Assembly (NCBI RefSeq): GCF_000682735.1
Contig: NZ_AWFD01000033.1
Coordinates: 1-64,000, forward strand
DNA: 64,000 nucleotides
Origin: Hyphomonas sp. CY54-11-8
Lineage (GTDB): Bacteria; Pseudomonadota; Alphaproteobacteria; Caulobacterales; Hyphomonadaceae
Direction of reading: 5' to 3'
Part shown: in pieces, positions 17,622-26,112 of the stretch
Layout of the letters: every line of letters starts with the position of its first letter
Position numbering within the stretch: the stretch's first letter is position 1
Position numbers and translations under genes: made by a program
Notes under the pieces: model-generated
What the model saw: the letters and a program-made list of their open reading frames with translations, nothing else
Database searches by the model: none
What the model was told of the DNA's origin: nothing

Positions 17622-17650
17622 TTGACACATTAATGTTAATTCAATTAACT
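17622..17650 (+). promoter_or_regulatory. Promoter with embedded TetR-type palindrome upstream of the TBDR
   Basis: TTGACA at 17622-17627, 17 bp, then TTAACT at 17645-17650. The spacer and -10 contain GTTAATT-C-AATTAAC (17635-17649), a perfect 7-bp inverted repeat with a one-base centre. Such placement would let the divergent TetR protein block polymerase. The -10 match is only moderate. Confidence 0.55.
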
Positions 17651-17739
17651 TCTTCGGGCAAGGCTTGGAAGTGCCTGCTTGCGCGCAGGTACCGGGGTTT
17701 ACCCCAAGCCCGACATCCGAATTTAAAGGGAAGAACAAG

Positions 17740-20142
17740 ATGAAGACGTCTAAACTGCTGATGGGCGCAAGTTGCCTGATTCTGGCAGCCGCTCCATGGG
17801 CCGCCGCCTCCGCCCAAACGCAAGCTGAGGGCGAAACGGCCGACACGGTTGAAACAACCAGCCCGGTGCAGGAAGACGACGTGAAGGTCTATGAAGGCAT
17901 CGTCGTTACGGCGACCCGCCGCGCCGAAAAACTTTCGGAAGTGCCGATCGCCATGTCCGTCTTCGGCGACGACAATATTGACCAAACCAGCGTCCGCGAA
18001 CTGTCGGAAATCTCCGGATACATTCCGAACGTTTCAATCTCGGGACACAACGACTTCCGGTCTGTCATCACGATCCGCGGCGTCGGCTCGGCCTCCCGCA
18101 ACATTGGCTTTGACAGCCGCGTCGGCGTTTATGTCGATGGCGTTTACATGGGTCAGTCCCCGGCCGTGAACCAGGAACTGCTTGATCTGGAACGTGTTGA
18201 AGTGCTGCGCGGCCCGCAAGGCATGCTGTTCGGCAAAAACACCGTGGCTGGCGCTGTCAGCCTGGTGACCAAAAAGCCGGAAGACCGCTTCTTCGGCAAG
18301 CTCAGCGCCAATGTCGGCAACTACAACCTGCGTGAATTCCAAGGCATGCTGAACGTGCCGATTTCCGAGAAGGTCGCCGCAAAAGTCTCGATCTCCAAGA
18401 CCGACCGCGACGGCTATATCGACAACATCACGACCGGCAACGAACTCGACACCAAGGACGTGCTGGCCTACCGCGCCCAGCTGCGCATCACGCCGAGCGA
18501 CCAGTTCGAAATCAATCTCGCTTATGATGGCCTGTCGGCTGACAACAAAATCCTGGTCGGCGAACCTCTGACGGACCCGTACGGCGTCATGATCACGCCG
18601 TTTGCCCCGGAACCGCGCAAGGTCGCTTTCGACTTCGACCCGACCGAAGAACGTGACGTTTCCGGCGCGATGATGGACCTGACCTATGAGTTCCAGAACG
18701 GCTTCACGGCGAAGTCGATCACCGGCTACCGTAACACGGATGCGTCCTACTCAAACGCCACCGACTATGCGCCTATCTCGATCGTCTATGTCGATTATGG
18801 TGATGAATTCAAACAGACGACCCAGGAGTTCCAGCTGATCTCCCCGTCTGACAGCGCCTTCACCTACATGGGCGGTCTCTACTACTACAAGCAAGATGCT
18901 GACACGGTCCGGGATGTGACCCTCGGCGATAATTTCCTCGAAGGTTTCATTCAGCCGGTCATTGCGCCCAGCGTGGCCCCTCTCCTGAATCTGGATCCGG
19001 CGACCCTGACACCGGCACAGCTGGCATTCATCTCCTCGCTGGTTGGCTTCGGCCCGCTCGGCTCGAAAGTCACCAACAGCGGGAGTGTCGAAACGGAAAG
19101 TTTCGCCGCTTACTTCAATGGGTCTTACGACTTCAATGACCGCTGGACCCTCGGTTTCGGCGTGCGCTACAGCACGGAAGACAAGAGCGTGAACTGGCTG
19201 CTTGATGGCCGGAATTCGGGCGTCTTTGGTATTGGTTCCACCAATGTGGCACCCGGTGACACCACGACCGCTCCGACACCGCTGATCAATGACCGCAGCG
19301 ACAGCTTCCTGTCGCCGGCAATCAGCCTCAGCTATGCCGTGACCGACCAGAGCAACCTCTACGCCAAATACTCATCCGGCTATAAAAGCGGCGGCTTCAA
19401 CCTCGACTACATCAACGAGGACGAACTGGCGGCAAACTCCGGTCTGGAATTCGGCAAGGAAACCGTGGATGCTTACGAAGTCGGCCTTAAGAATACCTTC
19501 ATGAATGGCCGCTTCACACTGAACCTCGCAGCCTTCTACTCCGAATACAGCGACTATCAGGTGAACCAGTTTGTTGACCTTGGCCAAGGCCGGACATCGA
19601 TCCGTATCACCAACGCAGCAAAAGTTATCACCCAGGGTCTGGAAGCAGAATTCAACCTTCAGGCCACGGATCACCTGTCCTTGCAAGGCTCCGCTGGTTA
19701 CCTGGATGCCACGTTCGACTCCTTCCCGGGCGGCGGCACTGCAGGTTCGGATGCTTCCGGAAACGATCTGATCAACGCGCCTGAATGGAGCGCCTCTCTT
19801 GGCGCGGTCTATACGCGGGATATCCCGTCGATTGACTCGACCCTTCTGACGCGCCTCGACATGACCTATTCGGATGGCTATTTCACCACCGCTGACAACA
19901 TCAAGACGCAAACGCTTGCTTCCACCCAGGTGGTGCCGTTCGGCTATATCGACTCGATGACTCAGCTGAACGGCCGCATCGGTCTCATGAGCAATGATGG
20001 CCGTTACGAAGCCTATCTGTGGGGCCGCAACCTCACCGACGAAGATGGTCTGGTGGATGACTTCCGCGATTTCTTCGGAACGCTGGTAAACCACCCGAAC
20101 ATCGGGCGGACCTACGGCGCTGAACTGGTTGTGAACTTCTAA
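17740..20142 (+). CDS. TonB-dependent outer-membrane receptor (TBDR A)
   Basis: 800-residue receptor. A cleavable signal (LLMGASCLILAAAPWAAASA) is followed by a plug domain (EGIVVTATRRAEKLSEVPIA, TIRGVGSASRNIGFDSRVGV, LLDLERVEVLRGPQGMLFGK) and a 22-strand type barrel ending in GAELVVNF with the terminal phenylalanine recognised by the Bam machinery. ATG 17740 is preferred (AAGGGAAG upstream); an ATG at 17665 would add a non-signal extension. No STN signalling domain. It shares an operon with a zinc carboxypeptidase-like gene and is divergent from a TetR-dipeptidase operon, so a peptide or modified amino acid is a reasonable but unproven ligand. Confidence 0.95.
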   Translation: MKTSKLLMGASCLILAAAPWAAASAQTQAEGETADTVETTSPVQEDDVKVYEGIVVTATRRAEKLSEVPIAMSVFGDDNIDQTSVRELSEISGYIPNVSISGHNDFRSVITIRGVGSASRNIGFDSRVGVYVDGVYMGQSPAVNQELLDLERVEVLRGPQGMLFGKNTVAGAVSLVTKKPEDRFFGKLSANVGNYNLREFQGMLNVPISEKVAAKVSISKTDRDGYIDNITTGNELDTKDVLAYRAQLRITPSDQFEINLAYDGLSADNKILVGEPLTDPYGVMITPFAPEPRKVAFDFDPTEERDVSGAMMDLTYEFQNGFTAKSITGYRNTDASYSNATDYAPISIVYVDYGDEFKQTTQEFQLISPSDSAFTYMGGLYYYKQDADTVRDVTLGDNFLEGFIQPVIAPSVAPLLNLDPATLTPAQLAFISSLVGFGPLGSKVTNSGSVETESFAAYFNGSYDFNDRWTLGFGVRYSTEDKSVNWLLDGRNSGVFGIGSTNVAPGDTTTAPTPLINDRSDSFLSPAISLSYAVTDQSNLYAKYSSGYKSGGFNLDYINEDELAANSGLEFGKETVDAYEVGLKNTFMNGRFTLNLAAFYSEYSDYQVNQFVDLGQGRTSIRITNAAKVITQGLEAEFNLQATDHLSLQGSAGYLDATFDSFPGGGTAGSDASGNDLINAPEWSASLGAVYTRDIPSIDSTLLTRLDMTYSDGYFTTADNIKTQTLASTQVVPFGYIDSMTQLNGRIGLMSNDGRYEAYLWGRNLTDEDGLVDDFRDFFGTLVNHPNIGRTYGAELVVNF

Positions 20143-20181
20143 TTCACCTGCTCTGACTCGATACCGGGAAGGATCCGCATC

Positions 20182-21303
20182 ATGCCCCCTGTTGATGTGG
20201 AACTTTCCCGGTATTTTTCTGCCAGCTACAAAGAAGGACGCCAGAAGTTCTTCGAGTTCTGCCAGCGCCACGGCCTGGAGATCCAGAGCCATGTGCATCC
20301 AACCCTGAAGGGGCCCTCGGCCGAAGACCTTTCCATTGATGCCGTGTGGTATGGATCGCGCGATGCCAAGCGCGTCCTCGTCTTCAGCTGCGGCACACAC
20401 GGACTGGAAGCTGCTGCTGGGGCAGCCACTATCCTTCGCTGGCTCGACAGGAGTGGCCCCGGGCAACTGCCAGAGGATATGGCCGCTCTGCTTATCCATG
20501 CCATCAATCCCTATGGGTGGGCCTGGGCGCACAGGATCAATGAAAACGGAATTGATCTGAACAGAAACTTTCCGGACCGGGGGAAGCCACTTCCGCCAAA
20601 TCCGGACTATGTGGACATTCACGAACTCCTGCTTGCGGCCACCATGGACGATGAAGGCCTCGACAGATTCGTGCAGGGCTTTCACGCACTGACGGAGAGC
20701 AAGGGCATGAATGCCGCTCTGACCGGTATTACATCTGGCCAGTTCAACCATCCGGACGGGCTCAGCTTTGGCGGTACAGCGCTTAGCTGGTCAGGCGAAA
20801 CCCTTTTTGCGATCGCCCGCGCCCATCTCGGCCAGGCAGAACGAATCCTGCACATCGACTGGCACACCGGCATCGGCGAATACGGACAAGCCCACTTCAT
20901 TCTGGATGAGCCGAAAACATCAGATACGTATAGCCTACTCTCAGCCTGGTGGCCGGACCACGCCATCCATTGTGACGACGTGGTCGACGGCGTTTCCATT
21001 TTCTACAACGGGCTGTTGCTGGAAGGCTTGCGAGCCGAGATCCAGAAGTTCAATCCTGCTAAATTGGTGAACCTGACGATCGAATGGGGTACCTATGAGG
21101 TCGAGAAAATGCTGCTGGCCCTGGTAATGGACAATTGGCTGATGCACCGATCAGGCAAGGCTGATCCGGCGCAGGTGGACGCTGTGCGGAACGAACTGGT
21201 CGAACGCTTTTATCCAAAGGCAGCGGATTGGCGCTTCAATGTCATCCGCATATCCGACGAGATCCATGATCAGGCGGTCGCCGGGCTGAAAAGCTGGGAC
21301 TGA
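20182..21303 (+). CDS. DUF2817 / M14-like zinc carboxypeptidase
   Basis: 373-residue protein of the M14 (carboxypeptidase A) clan, DUF2817 branch. The zinc HxxE motif is in SCGTHGLEAAAG, the substrate-binding Asn-Arg in GIDLNRNFPDRG, and the third zinc histidine in LHIDWHTGIGEYG. No signal peptide is apparent, so it would work in the cytoplasm on imported material. GGGAAGGA precedes the ATG. It lies 39 bp after TBDR A and ends before paired hairpins at 21317-21402. A role in trimming an imported peptide or peptide-like conjugate follows from the context; the specificity is not known. Confidence 0.85.
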   Translation: MPPVDVELSRYFSASYKEGRQKFFEFCQRHGLEIQSHVHPTLKGPSAEDLSIDAVWYGSRDAKRVLVFSCGTHGLEAAAGAATILRWLDRSGPGQLPEDMAALLIHAINPYGWAWAHRINENGIDLNRNFPDRGKPLPPNPDYVDIHELLLAATMDDEGLDRFVQGFHALTESKGMNAALTGITSGQFNHPDGLSFGGTALSWSGETLFAIARAHLGQAERILHIDWHTGIGEYGQAHFILDEPKTSDTYSLLSAWWPDHAIHCDDVVDGVSIFYNGLLLEGLRAEIQKFNPAKLVNLTIEWGTYEVEKMLLALVMDNWLMHRSGKADPAQVDAVRNELVERFYPKAADWRFNVIRISDEIHDQAVAGLKSWD

Positions 21304-21316
21304 TGCCCAAGAAAAA

Positions 21317-21344
21317 GGGCGAAGCGATCTGAACCGCCTCGCCC
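21317..21344. terminator. Hairpin terminator between convergent genes
   Basis: GGGCGA at 21317-21322 pairs with TCGCCC at 21339-21344 with further internal GC pairing. Read on the minus strand the stem is followed by TTTTTC, giving a Rho-independent terminator for the leftward aminotransferase transcript; it also lies 14 bp after the carboxypeptidase stop. Confidence 0.65.
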
Positions 21345-21380
21345 TAATCTGTTTGACAGATGTTTCAGATGAGCGATGGA

Positions 21381-21402
21381 GGCGCCCCGGAGCCGGGGCG
21401 CC
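21381..21402. terminator. GC-rich hairpin downstream of the aminotransferase gene
   Basis: GGCGCCCCGG-AG-CCGGGGCGCC, a ten-base inverted repeat with almost no loop, 10 bp past the aminotransferase stop on the minus strand. No T run on either side, so it may be a 3'-end stabilising hairpin rather than the terminator proper. Confidence 0.5.
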
Positions 21403-21411
21403 GTCCTCCAA

Positions 21412-22581
21412 TCATGCACCCACGATGGCCGGGAGCGCTTTGCAGAAACGTTCCACGTCTTCGATCTTGCCGGTCGAGACACGCGTCCAGTCGACATAAT
21501 CCATGTATTGTCCGCGGACTGATATTTTCTGCTCAGCGAACGCTTTCTGGACGTCGTTGGCTGCCTTGCCGGATTTGAAGAAGACGAAATTCGTCTGCGA
21601 CGGCAGGTATTCGAGGCCGAGCGTGTCTAGCGTGGTCGTGATCATTTCACGAGCTTCTTTGACCTTCGCCTTGGAATAAGCCAGGAATTCCTCGTCATTG
21701 TAGCAACCGATGGCCGCTGCGTACGACGTGCACGGCGACCAGGACATGGCCGTTGCCTGAATCTTCTGGGCAACTTCCGGCGAAGAGATCGTGTAGCCCA
21801 TGCGGATACCGGCCATGCCGTAGATCTTCGAGAAGGTCCGAGACACGATCACATTCGGATTGTCCTTGATCAGGCCGATGCAGGTGTTTCCTTCCGGATC
21901 GTCGGCCAGTTCCATATAGGCTTCATCGACCAGAACCATCGTCTTGGAAGCCATGCGAGTCACAGCGGCTTTCAGCGTCGCCGCGTCTGCCACGAGGCCA
22001 GTCGGGTTGTTTGGATTGCAGAGCTGGACGAGGCCGGTTTCGGTCGTGACCTTCGCCTCAATACCTTCGAGGTCGGTTGTCATGTCCGCTTTCAGCGGCA
22101 CACGGTCAATGGTCGCCATGCCGAGACGGGCGGCATAGAGGGCCGTCGTATCCCAGAACAGACGCGGCGCAACGATCGGGCCATTCGGACCATAGATCAT
22201 TGCTATCGCCGACAGCGCTTCGCCCGAGCCGGTGGTCAGCGCAATCTGCTCCGGCGCGACGCCGTTCTTTTCGGCAATCATCGTTGCCAGCTGTTTCACC
22301 GCATCCTGCGAAGCATAATAGGCGCCTTTCGAACCGGCATATTCGATCATTTTCAGCGCGGACGGTGACGGGCCGTAAGGGTTCTCGTTGCGCGAAAGAA
22401 GCGCCACGCCTTCCGGCGGACCGAGGAGGTAGGGGTTTTCAACAGCGACCTTCTCAGGCGGGAAGGCAGCCTCTGTGGTTTCCGCGATCGCGGATGCGCC
22501 CGACGCGCAGGCTGTTGCGCCTGCTACACCGAGGCCGGTCGCGCCAGCCAGAAGAAAACGTCTGGAAATATCGTAAGCCAT
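21412..22581 (-). CDS. Tat-exported PLP aminotransferase, histidinol-phosphate-aminotransferase-like
   Basis: 389-residue fold-type I aminotransferase close to the HisC/class I-II family. Visible: LSRNENPYGPS, TTGSGEALSAIA, LCNPNNPTGL, VDEAYMELADD, and the PLP lysine in SRTFSKIYGMAGIRMGY. The product starts with a twin-arginine signal (SRRFLLAGATGLGVAGATAC) that ends in a possible lipobox cysteine, so it seems to be folded with its cofactor and then exported. Periplasmic transamination is unusual because the amino donor and acceptor must also be there. It is not in a histidine operon. Neighbours are an amino-acid-oxidase-like Tat lipoprotein, a dipeptidase and TonB receptors. Confidence 0.9.
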   Translation of the reverse strand: MAYDISRRFLLAGATGLGVAGATACASGASAIAETTEAAFPPEKVAVENPYLLGPPEGVALLSRNENPYGPSPSALKMIEYAGSKGAYYASQDAVKQLATMIAEKNGVAPEQIALTTGSGEALSAIAMIYGPNGPIVAPRLFWDTTALYAARLGMATIDRVPLKADMTTDLEGIEAKVTTETGLVQLCNPNNPTGLVADAATLKAAVTRMASKTMVLVDEAYMELADDPEGNTCIGLIKDNPNVIVSRTFSKIYGMAGIRMGYTISSPEVAQKIQATAMSWSPCTSYAAAIGCYNDEEFLAYSKAKVKEAREMITTTLDTLGLEYLPSQTNFVFFKSGKAANDVQKAFAEQKISVRGQYMDYVDWTRVSTGKIEDVERFCKALPAIVGA

Positions 22582-22656
22582 ATTCTGAATTACCTGTAGC
22601 CTTTGGGTTGAAAAGAAACTGAATCCTTGAGGTCCGCTTGATTGCGAATGGCAGCA

Positions 22657-22989
22657 TCATCCTGTCCGCCTATTGTACAGGACTATGCCGGATGTTGCGA
22701 CCGAAGGGGTAGCAATTGCCGTTGTGGCGCTTGCGACGTTGAATTGGTGGGCAGCTTTGGTGCTCAAGAGGGCAGTCAGGAAAGAAATTGTCACGCCTGC
22801 CGCCGCGGCAATTGCATAGATCTCGAGCGAATACTCGAGAAGGAGATTCGCTGGCGCAATGTGCGAAAACACGAAGACTATGGCGCCGCACAAAGCAGCA
22901 GGAACCAAAACACTCCGAAAGGTTGATCCCTCGAAGACAAGAAGCGGTTCGCGGACGGCGGATGCGTGCCGCAATTTATTGCCAGACAT
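22657..22989 (-). CDS. Small hypothetical membrane protein
   Basis: About 110 residues, unrecognised. Two hydrophobic stretches (SVLVPAALCGAIVFVFSHI and AIAAAAGVTISFLTALL) suggest two membrane spans. ATG 22989 is preferred, with AGGAAA about 13 nt upstream; a TTG at 23022 is the alternative. It lies between TBDR B and the Tat aminotransferase on the same strand, 75 bp before the latter, so it may be co-transcribed with them. Coding status rests only on the open frame, the position and the membrane-like composition. Confidence 0.4.
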   Translation of the reverse strand: MSGNKLRHASAVREPLLVFEGSTFRSVLVPAALCGAIVFVFSHIAPANLLLEYSLEIYAIAAAAGVTISFLTALLSTKAAHQFNVASATTAIATPSVATSGIVLYNRRTG

Positions 22990-23119
22990 TCTGATCTGCG
23001 TTTCCTGATTGAGGCTTGTCAAAGCGCCTCTTCCCGAAGATGCAAGGAGGGGTAGCGATACCCCTCCCCGCGAAAATGTCGCCCGCCCCGATCACGAGGC
23101 GGGCGGATTTCATGCCGAC

Positions 23120-25747
23120 CTAGAAGTTGGCCTGCAGTTTGACGTAGTAATAGCCACCCTGCCAGTCGATGATGTCACCGGAGCGATAGATCCGGCCACA
23201 GCAGCTGTCGCCGAGTTCCGCTTCATCCGGATACTGGTCGAAGGCATTACGCGCACCGAGCGAGATCTTCACCGCTTCAGAAGCCTGGAAGGATCCCTCA
23301 AGGTCCACCTGAACCTTCGCGCCATAATCCTGATAGCGCAGCGGAGCGTTCGAACCGTCAGAGTTCGTCGACTCACCGTAGTAGTTAGCGCGTGCCAGGA
23401 AGCTGTACGGGCCGACGTCATGCGTCACAGAGAACACGCCGCGCCATTTCGGATCGTAGTTCACGAAGTCATACTGGTCTTCATCGTTAAACAGGCTACC
23501 AACATCGCTGTCGAACTCGGTCTTGTTGTAGTTCACAGATGCGGTGAACTTGGTCGAAGACCCGTTTGCCCAATCTTTGGAGTAGGTACCGACCACGTCG
23601 ACACCCTTTGTGCTCGTGTCGAATGCGTTGGTGAAGTAGAACACGCCACCGATCGATTCAGCACCGACAACCCCAGCACCGACAAGGGCGAGATAGTTGT
23701 CATACGCGGTTCCGGATGTCGGATCCGTTGACACATCCTGCGTCGAGATCGCGTTCACACGATCTTCCAGGTCGATCTGGTAGAAGTCGACCGTCAGCGA
23801 GAAGGCATCATAGGAAGACGTGAAGCCCAGCGTGTAGTTGGTGGACTTCTCTGGCTTAAGCGGTTCGGCACCCAGTGCGCCAGCGATCGGACCGCCTGCC
23901 GGGAACAGACCGGTTGCAACCGGGAAGCCATTCGGGAGGCGGGTCGACACGTTGGTTGTACCTTGCTGACCCGGTGTCGGAGCGCGGAAGCCCGTACCGA
24001 CTGACCCGCGCACCGCGAAAGCCGGCGTGAATTCGTAACGGCCAGCCAGTTTCCAGACCAGTTCGGAGTCGAAGTCCGAATAGTCTTCAAAGCGCAGAGC
24101 ACCTTGCAGGAACAGGGAGTCGGTTACGTCAGCACTCAGATCACCATAGATGGCGTAGGAGTCGCGGGTATATTCACCAGAGAACTCCGGTGAGTAGCCC
24201 GGGAAGCCGTTCGAACCCACACCGAGCGCCGTGTAGACGGGATCGGAGGAGTCAGCGCAATCCAGTGTGGAGCCGTTCGCGATGACGGCTGCACCTGCAG
24301 CGGTCGGCGCACCTGCGTCACAGAAACCGTACGGATCCGGAAGCGAGTAAGGCCCATCGATGTAGGACTCGTAGTTTCCACCAACGAGCTCGTAGGATTC
24401 GTCCAGGTAGCTGGCACCGAAAGCGAAAAGCAGCGGGCTGGCCAGACCAGTTTCAAATTCCTTCGAGAAGTCGGCCTGCAGTTGCATTTCTTCGTTGATC
24501 AGGTCACCCGGATGGAAGCTCGTCGGTGACATTTCTCCGAGCGACGGGTTGACCGTGTTCTTCAGCGTATACTTGATCTCGTTATGACCAAGACGGCCGC
24601 TGAAATCATAGGTGATACCGTTGTCCCACTCGCCACGCACACCACCGACACCGGAATAGTCGATGACGTTACCGAAGAAGCGCGGGGTAAAGCCGCCCGG
24701 GAATAGGTAGAGCGACGACCAGAGCGAACCATCCTCAAGGCGAATGTTTTCGATCGTGCCGTTACCTGGATAACGATAGAAGAAGCTGCCGTCAGCTTCT
24801 GAGTTCGAGTAGTTGCCGAACCCGTAAAGCTCGAATGTACCAAAGTCATAGCCAGCATTCACAAAGGTACGGAACGCTTTGGCGTTTGGCTGACCCCAAG
24901 GCTGAACCACGCCAGAACCGGAATAGTCAGCGCTGTCGAGGCCGGCGATGAAGGAGTCCAGATCGAACCCGGCGATGGAAGTATCACCTGGAGCAAAGTC
25001 CGGGCTGTTCACGTCCACACAGACCCAACTTTCACAATATTGTTCGCCGCGAACGGTCATATCCGCTTTTGAGTATTCGGCCGAAACGTTGACGAAGCCA
25101 TTGTCGCCAAGCGCAAGACCGAAGTTGCCAGCAAGGGTCGTGTTGAAGCCGTCGCCCTCATAGTACTGACCGAAGTCTGCGCTGATGGAACCACCTTCCG
25201 GCGAGTCCTTCAGGATGAAGTTGATAACGCCGGCAATGGCATCCGAACCGTACTGGGCTGCAGCGCCATCGCGCAGAACCTCAACACTCTTAAGAGCGAT
25301 AGCCGGGATGGTTGCGATATCCGGACCCTGCGTACCGGAACCGCCGATCTGCACCAAAGCGGCGCGGTGACGGCGCTTGGAGTTGACCAGAACAAGCGTC
25401 TTGTCGGTCGGCATGCCACGCAATGTGGCCGGGCGGATGAATGTGCCGCCATCCGAAATCGGCTGACGTGCCAGCGAGTAAGACGGAACCAGCGTCTTGA
25501 TGATATCGTTGGCGTCCGTGAACGGCACGTCGGATATTTCGTCCGAGCTAAGAACATCTACCGGAACCGGAGAATCCATGACGGACCGCGCTTTACCCCG
25601 CAAGCCGGTGATGATGACTTTTTCCTGGACGGAAGTTTCGTCTGCTGCCGGTTCATCGTCAGGCTCTGCATAAGCCACCCCCCCGGTGACCACCATTCCA
25701 ACGACCGCGGACGATACGGCACATTTCAAGAAAGAACTAAATCGCAC
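23120..25747 (-). CDS. TonB-dependent outer-membrane receptor (TBDR B), leader controlled by an ANTAR RNA
   Basis: 875-residue receptor: signal peptide (FLKCAVSSAVVGMVVTGGVAYA), plug (EKVIITGLRGKARSVMDSPV, RGMPTDKTLVLVNSKRRHRA, SVEVLRDGAAAQYGSDAIAG) and barrel ending in YYVKLQANF. The frame stays open upstream to 26074, but GTG 25747 is chosen: it has GGAAAGGGA at about 8 nt and puts the signal peptide at the amino terminus. The 365-bp leader holds two tandem hairpins with A-x-x-G hexaloops, the recognition pattern of ANTAR antiterminators, and the ANTAR gene is the next gene upstream on the same strand. No STN domain. The ligand is unknown; amino-acid-type enzymes flank it. Confidence 0.95.
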   Translation of the reverse strand: MRFSSFLKCAVSSAVVGMVVTGGVAYAEPDDEPAADETSVQEKVIITGLRGKARSVMDSPVPVDVLSSDEISDVPFTDANDIIKTLVPSYSLARQPISDGGTFIRPATLRGMPTDKTLVLVNSKRRHRAALVQIGGSGTQGPDIATIPAIALKSVEVLRDGAAAQYGSDAIAGVINFILKDSPEGGSISADFGQYYEGDGFNTTLAGNFGLALGDNGFVNVSAEYSKADMTVRGEQYCESWVCVDVNSPDFAPGDTSIAGFDLDSFIAGLDSADYSGSGVVQPWGQPNAKAFRTFVNAGYDFGTFELYGFGNYSNSEADGSFFYRYPGNGTIENIRLEDGSLWSSLYLFPGGFTPRFFGNVIDYSGVGGVRGEWDNGITYDFSGRLGHNEIKYTLKNTVNPSLGEMSPTSFHPGDLINEEMQLQADFSKEFETGLASPLLFAFGASYLDESYELVGGNYESYIDGPYSLPDPYGFCDAGAPTAAGAAVIANGSTLDCADSSDPVYTALGVGSNGFPGYSPEFSGEYTRDSYAIYGDLSADVTDSLFLQGALRFEDYSDFDSELVWKLAGRYEFTPAFAVRGSVGTGFRAPTPGQQGTTNVSTRLPNGFPVATGLFPAGGPIAGALGAEPLKPEKSTNYTLGFTSSYDAFSLTVDFYQIDLEDRVNAISTQDVSTDPTSGTAYDNYLALVGAGVVGAESIGGVFYFTNAFDTSTKGVDVVGTYSKDWANGSSTKFTASVNYNKTEFDSDVGSLFNDEDQYDFVNYDPKWRGVFSVTHDVGPYSFLARANYYGESTNSDGSNAPLRYQDYGAKVQVDLEGSFQASEAVKISLGARNAFDQYPDEAELGDSCCGRIYRSGDIIDWQGGYYYVKLQANF

Positions 25748-25768
25748 TTTGTATTCCCTTTCCGCAGC

Positions 25769-25795
25769 GGAACCAACACTCACAATTGAGGTTCC
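25769..25795 (-). promoter_or_regulatory. Ribosome-site-proximal hairpin with an alternative partner
   Basis: In the transcript GGAACC (25795-25790) pairs with GGTTCC (25774-25769). The TTCC of the second arm can instead pair in TTCCGCTGCGGAA, whose last bases touch the GGAAAGGGA ribosome site of TBDR B. The two folds exclude each other. Confidence 0.4.
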
Positions 25796-25878
25796 GTCTG
25801 CCCCCTGTTGTCGAGCACACACCAGCTTCCCCCATTGGGCAGAACGCCCAAGGCACTGATATCCTGAGGTGTTAAGTC

Positions 25879-25949
25879 GGCCCGCCGTTGAGCCACATAC
25901 GTCAGCAGACTGCTCAAAATGCCTCCGTTGGCATTCAGTTCCTGCTGAC
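25879..25949 (-). promoter_or_regulatory. ANTAR-type tandem hairpin RNA element
   Basis: Read 5' to 3' on the minus strand. Hairpin 1 is AATGCC-AACGGA-GGCATT (25935-25918), enclosed by a perfect 8-bp pair GTCAGCAG/CTGCTGAC (25949-25942 with 25908-25901). Hairpin 2 is GGCTC-AACGGC-GGGCC (25894-25879) with one U-G pair. Both hexaloops have A at position 1 and G at position 4 and are closed by C-G, matching the published ANTAR recognition rule. The 3' arm of hairpin 2 can alternatively pair with GCCC in the hairpin at 25851-25835, giving a possible switch. Located about 130 nt before the TBDR B start codon. Confidence 0.75.
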
Positions 25950-26112
25950 TTGCCTATCAAGCTGTCCTGCGCCCCCGCGAATGCCAATTCGAAACGTGTC
26001 GCCGGTGATGCTGAATCGTTAACCCGTCTCGCTTTTGTGCACCGCACACCAAACAACGCCCAAAGTCTCAGCACTCAGAATGCAGAAATCAGGCTCCAGA
26101 AGATCAGAGGTT

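Larger units (their letters stand above)
25748..26112 (-). other. Long 5' leader of TBDR B (no gene)
   Basis: Interval between the ANTAR gene stop and the TBDR B start. It holds, in transcript order, the ANTAR-type double hairpin (25949-25879), a TTGGGC-GTTCT-GCCCAA hairpin (25851-25835), a GGAACC/GGTTCC hairpin (25795-25769) and the ribosome site (about 25763-25755). I see no likely coding sequence. Confidence 0.7.

Noticed and set aside
19372-20751. A 459-codon minus-strand frame across TBDR A and the carboxypeptidase gene
   Set aside because: It overlaps two well-supported genes, has no recognisable domain and no ribosome site.
25748-26074. Amino-terminal extension of TBDR B by 109 codons
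   Set aside because: It would put a non-signal, non-homologous segment ahead of the signal peptide and would overlie the ANTAR hairpins; GTG 25747 has the better ribosome site.
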